Below, one piece after another: positions 7,216-8,772 of a DNA stretch of 8,772 nucleotides; position 1 is the first letter of the stretch, and each line of letters opens with the position of its first letter. The DNA comes from an uncultured Ruminococcus sp. (GTDB lineage Bacteria > Bacillota > Clostridia > Oscillospirales > Ruminococcaceae), in NCBI GenBank assembly GCA_946188175.1, contig CAMHUJ010000044.1:1-8772 (forward strand), written 5' to 3'. Below the pieces are notes generated by a model, which saw only the letters and a list, made by a program, of their open reading frames with translations, did no database searches and had not been told where the DNA came from. Both the position numbers and the translations under genes were made by a program.

Positions 7216-7243
7216 TTGACGGCGTACCAAAGACGAGTATGAT
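7216..7243 (+). promoter_or_regulatory. Candidate sigma-A promoter for the Nudix fusion gene
   Basis: TTGACG (7216-7221), a 16 bp spacer and TATGAT (7238-7243). Both boxes lie inside repeat copy B. Transcription would start near 7250 and give a leader of about 60 nt. In copy A the -35-like box is kept (TTGACC) but the -10-like box is not, so any promoter activity would be special to copy B. Confidence 0.5.
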
Positions 7244-7283
7244 CTAATGTTTTTATGACTCTCACTTCGATGCAGAAACGGAT

Positions 7284-7304
7284 ACGGGCACTGCCCGTAG
7301 GAGG
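7284..7304 (+). promoter_or_regulatory. Hairpin directly abutting the ribosome site of the Nudix fusion gene
   Basis: ACGGGC-ACT-GCCCGT is a perfect 6 bp stem with a 3 nt loop (7284-7298). The ribosome site AGGAGG follows without a gap (7299-7304), 6 nt before the ATG. It is the right end of repeat copy B, so the repeat end forms part of the translation start region. Confidence 0.55.
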
Positions 7305-7310
7305 AAAAGA

Positions 7311-8708
7311 ATGATTCAGGATATATCCCCGAGCAGATTAAACAACAGCTGGCAAAAGACTGCGCCGCAGCCGGACAGCATCATGATGTGCTTCTGCGGC
7401 GAAAAGCTGCTCGCTTCGGTCACGGACGGCGAACCGCAGTTCCCGCGTTACCGCGAGCTGGCAGCAAAGGGTAACCCGCCGGTCTATCTGTTCTCCGTCG
7501 ATGCGGAAGCCTTCTTTCTGACGGAGACCGCGGAAGCCTTCGGCAGTTATCAGCCCTTTACAATCCGCGAGCTGCGCGATCAGTGCGCCGGAAAATATCT
7601 CTATGCGGCATTCACGGCGTTTCATCTGCATCAGTGGTATGCAGACAACCGGTTCTGCGGCATCTGCCGCGGCGAAATGCAGCATGACGACAGAGAACGT
7701 GCACTCGTCTGCAAGGCATGCGGACACAAGGTCTATCCGCGCATCAATCCGGCGGTGATCGTCGGCGTGATCAGCAGGGGCAGAATCCTCATCACACAAT
7801 ACCGCCGCGGCTATGCACATAACGCACTGGTCGCAGGCTTTACCGAGATCGGCGAAACGCTCGAGGAATGCGTCCGGCGCGAGGTCATGGAGGAAACCGG
7901 TCTGCGCGTGAAAAATATCCGCTATTATAAATCGCAGCCGTGGGGCATGGCGCAGGATATCCTCACGGGCTTCTTCTGCGAGGCGGACGGCAGCGATGCA
8001 ATCCAAATGGACGATTCCGAGCTGAAATCCGCATGCTGGTGCAAGCCGGATGAGATCGAATTGCAGCCGCAGCAGCACAGCCTGACCAATGAAATGATGC
8101 GGCTGTTCCGCGATACAAACGGACATCTGCCGGAGGATATCATCCGGACGGAACCGGAGGCAAAGCAAACGCACATTTACTTCACCCGTCACGGCGAAAC
8201 AACGATGAACGTTGAAGATCACATCAGCGGCGTCACGGACTGTGCGCTGACGGAAAACGGCATCAAACAGGCGAAACAGCTTGCGGCGGTCTGCGCAGCG
8301 CATCGGGAGATCGGTCTGATTCTCTGTTCGCCGCTGCAACGCGCACGAAAAACCGCAGAGATCATCGCCGAAACACTGCATGTGCCGGTGATCACGGATG
8401 CCCGTCTGCGCGAATGGAATTACGGCTCCTATGAGAATCAGCCGCGCAGCGAAACGCCGGAATTTCAGGCGGCAAAGCGCGAATTCGGTGTCCGCATGAA
8501 GGACGGCGGCGAATCGCTCTTGCAGCTTGCACACCGCGTCTACAGCTGCATCGACGATATCCGCAGGCAGTATGCGGGCATGACCGTGCTCTGTGTCTGT
8601 CACGGCGGCGTCTGCCGCGTCGCAGAGACCTATTTCCGCGATATGAGCACTGATGCATTTTCGCATTTCTTCATGGGAAACTGCGAGCTGCGAAAATACA
8701 GCATATAA
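7311..8708 (+). CDS. NudC-like zinc-ribbon Nudix hydrolase fused to a histidine phosphatase
   Basis: A 465-residue two-enzyme fusion, probably cytosolic. Residues 1 to about 110 resemble the N-terminal part of NADH pyrophosphatases. A zinc ribbon follows (C116, C119, C134, C137), then a Nudix box from G176 to L198 (G-x5-E182-x7-R190-E191-x2-E194-E195-x-G197). S208-QPW-211 is the NudC signature position, but the following residues are GMAQ, not the usual PFPQ. From about 287 a histidine phosphatase domain begins: RHG at 293-295 (H294 nucleophile), LCSPLQRARKTAE, the probable acid E368, and CHGG with H431. All catalytic residues are present in both halves. NudC enzymes cleave NAD(H), or NAD caps on RNA, to NMN and AMP; the phosphatase could then act on a product (inference). 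Mycobacterial MutT1 is a precedent for a Nudix-phosphatase fusion, but without the zinc ribbon. AGGAGG supports the start. Confidence 0.92.
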   Translation: MIQDISPSRLNNSWQKTAPQPDSIMMCFCGEKLLASVTDGEPQFPRYRELAAKGNPPVYLFSVDAEAFFLTETAEAFGSYQPFTIRELRDQCAGKYLYAAFTAFHLHQWYADNRFCGICRGEMQHDDRERALVCKACGHKVYPRINPAVIVGVISRGRILITQYRRGYAHNALVAGFTEIGETLEECVRREVMEETGLRVKNIRYYKSQPWGMAQDILTGFFCEADGSDAIQMDDSELKSACWCKPDEIELQPQQHSLTNEMMRLFRDTNGHLPEDIIRTEPEAKQTHIYFTRHGETTMNVEDHISGVTDCALTENGIKQAKQLAAVCAAHREIGLILCSPLQRARKTAEIIAETLHVPVITDARLREWNYGSYENQPRSETPEFQAAKREFGVRMKDGGESLLQLAHRVYSCIDDIRRQYAGMTVLCVCHGGVCRVAETYFRDMSTDAFSHFFMGNCELRKYSI

Positions 8709-8712
8709 ATCA

Positions 8713-8748
8713 AAAACCGGAGCTGACCCGAAGGTCGGTTCCGGTTTT
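8713..8748 (+). terminator. Rho-independent terminator
   Basis: A 16 bp stem (8713-8728 with 8733-8748, including two G-U pairs) closed by a CGAA loop. It starts as AAAACCGG and ends as CCGGTTTT, 4 nt after the fusion gene stop. The A-rich left and T-rich right ends mean it could also work for transcripts from the other side. Confidence 0.85.
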
Positions 8749-8772
8749 GTGATTCTGAATGGCGGGCAGATT

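Larger units (their letters stand above)
7078..7298 (+). repeat. Dispersed non-coding element, copy B, with terminal inverted repeats
   Basis: This fills nearly all of the 241 bp gap between the membrane protein and the Nudix fusion gene. It aligns end to end with copy A (1694-1920, minus strand). Shared blocks in order are GCGGGCAG, GCTTCGCCTTTCTTTGG, a hairpin (7155-7175), CAGCCCTCTCCTGTATCACA, TTGACG then AAAGACGAG, ATGACTCTCACTTCGATGCAG, and the terminal hairpin GGGC-ACT-GCCC. In this copy the two ends are perfect 11 bp inverted repeats: CGGGCAGTGCC at 7079-7089 and GGCACTGCCCG at 7287-7297. No clear target-site duplication flanks it. No transposase or conserved reading frame is inside. 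Either a MITE-like element or a closed structured RNA would explain this. Confidence 0.75.

Noticed and set aside
7338..8666. A 442-codon open frame on the minus strand
   Set aside because: It is antisense to the Nudix-phosphatase gene, which has all its motifs; the composition is typical of shadow frames.
8754..8772. GCGGGCAG at the right edge as the start of a third repeat copy
   Set aside because: Only the first 8 bases of the element are visible before the window ends. That is too short to support a call.

Overview
The window looks like chromosomal DNA of a GC-rich, anaerobic Clostridia-type Firmicute, most likely in the Ruminococcaceae/Oscillospiraceae. The reasons are strong GGAGG-type ribosome sites, an ECF sigma/anti-sigma pair of the Firmicutes type, a SPASM radical SAM enzyme, a YwqG-like DUF1963 protein and a DUF2207-like membrane protein. 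Base composition and codon style look even across all genes, so I see no sign that the genes were recently transferred. The genus assignment is inference.

Left part (1-1612, minus strand): an ECF sigma factor gene and, overlapping it by 4 bp (GTGA), a single-pass membrane anti-sigma protein that runs off the left edge. A candidate ECF promoter (TGTTAC-N17-CGTC) lies just upstream of the sigma gene, which suggests autoregulation.

Middle (1921-7069, plus strand): a strong extended -10 sigma-A promoter followed by five tightly packed genes. They are an RlmD/TrmA-family RNA m5U methyltransferase without a TRAM domain, a 112-residue unknown protein, a DUF1963 protein, a radical SAM/SPASM enzyme, and a DUF2207-like membrane protein. 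The last has a predicted cytosolic tail with five cysteines at exact three-residue spacing. The SPASM enzyme sits directly before this Cys-tailed protein. That makes a candidate enzyme-substrate pair in which a radical SAM enzyme could modify the tail of a membrane protein, rather than a free precursor peptide. This is the most interesting hypothesis in the window and is untested.

Right part (7311-8708, plus strand): a fusion of a NudC-like zinc-ribbon Nudix hydrolase with a C-terminal histidine phosphatase, ending in a strong terminator (8713-8748).

Intergenic structure: the two large gaps (1613-1986 and 7070-7310) each contain a copy of the same roughly 225 bp non-coding element, in opposite orientation. 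Both copies begin with GCGGGCAG and end with a small hairpin around ACT. They share several conserved blocks. At one aligned position each has a 6 bp hairpin stem in which five of six base pairs differ but pairing is kept. This points to a structured RNA or a MITE-like mobile element. The right-hand copy also carries perfect 11 bp terminal inverted repeats and a candidate promoter for the Nudix fusion gene.
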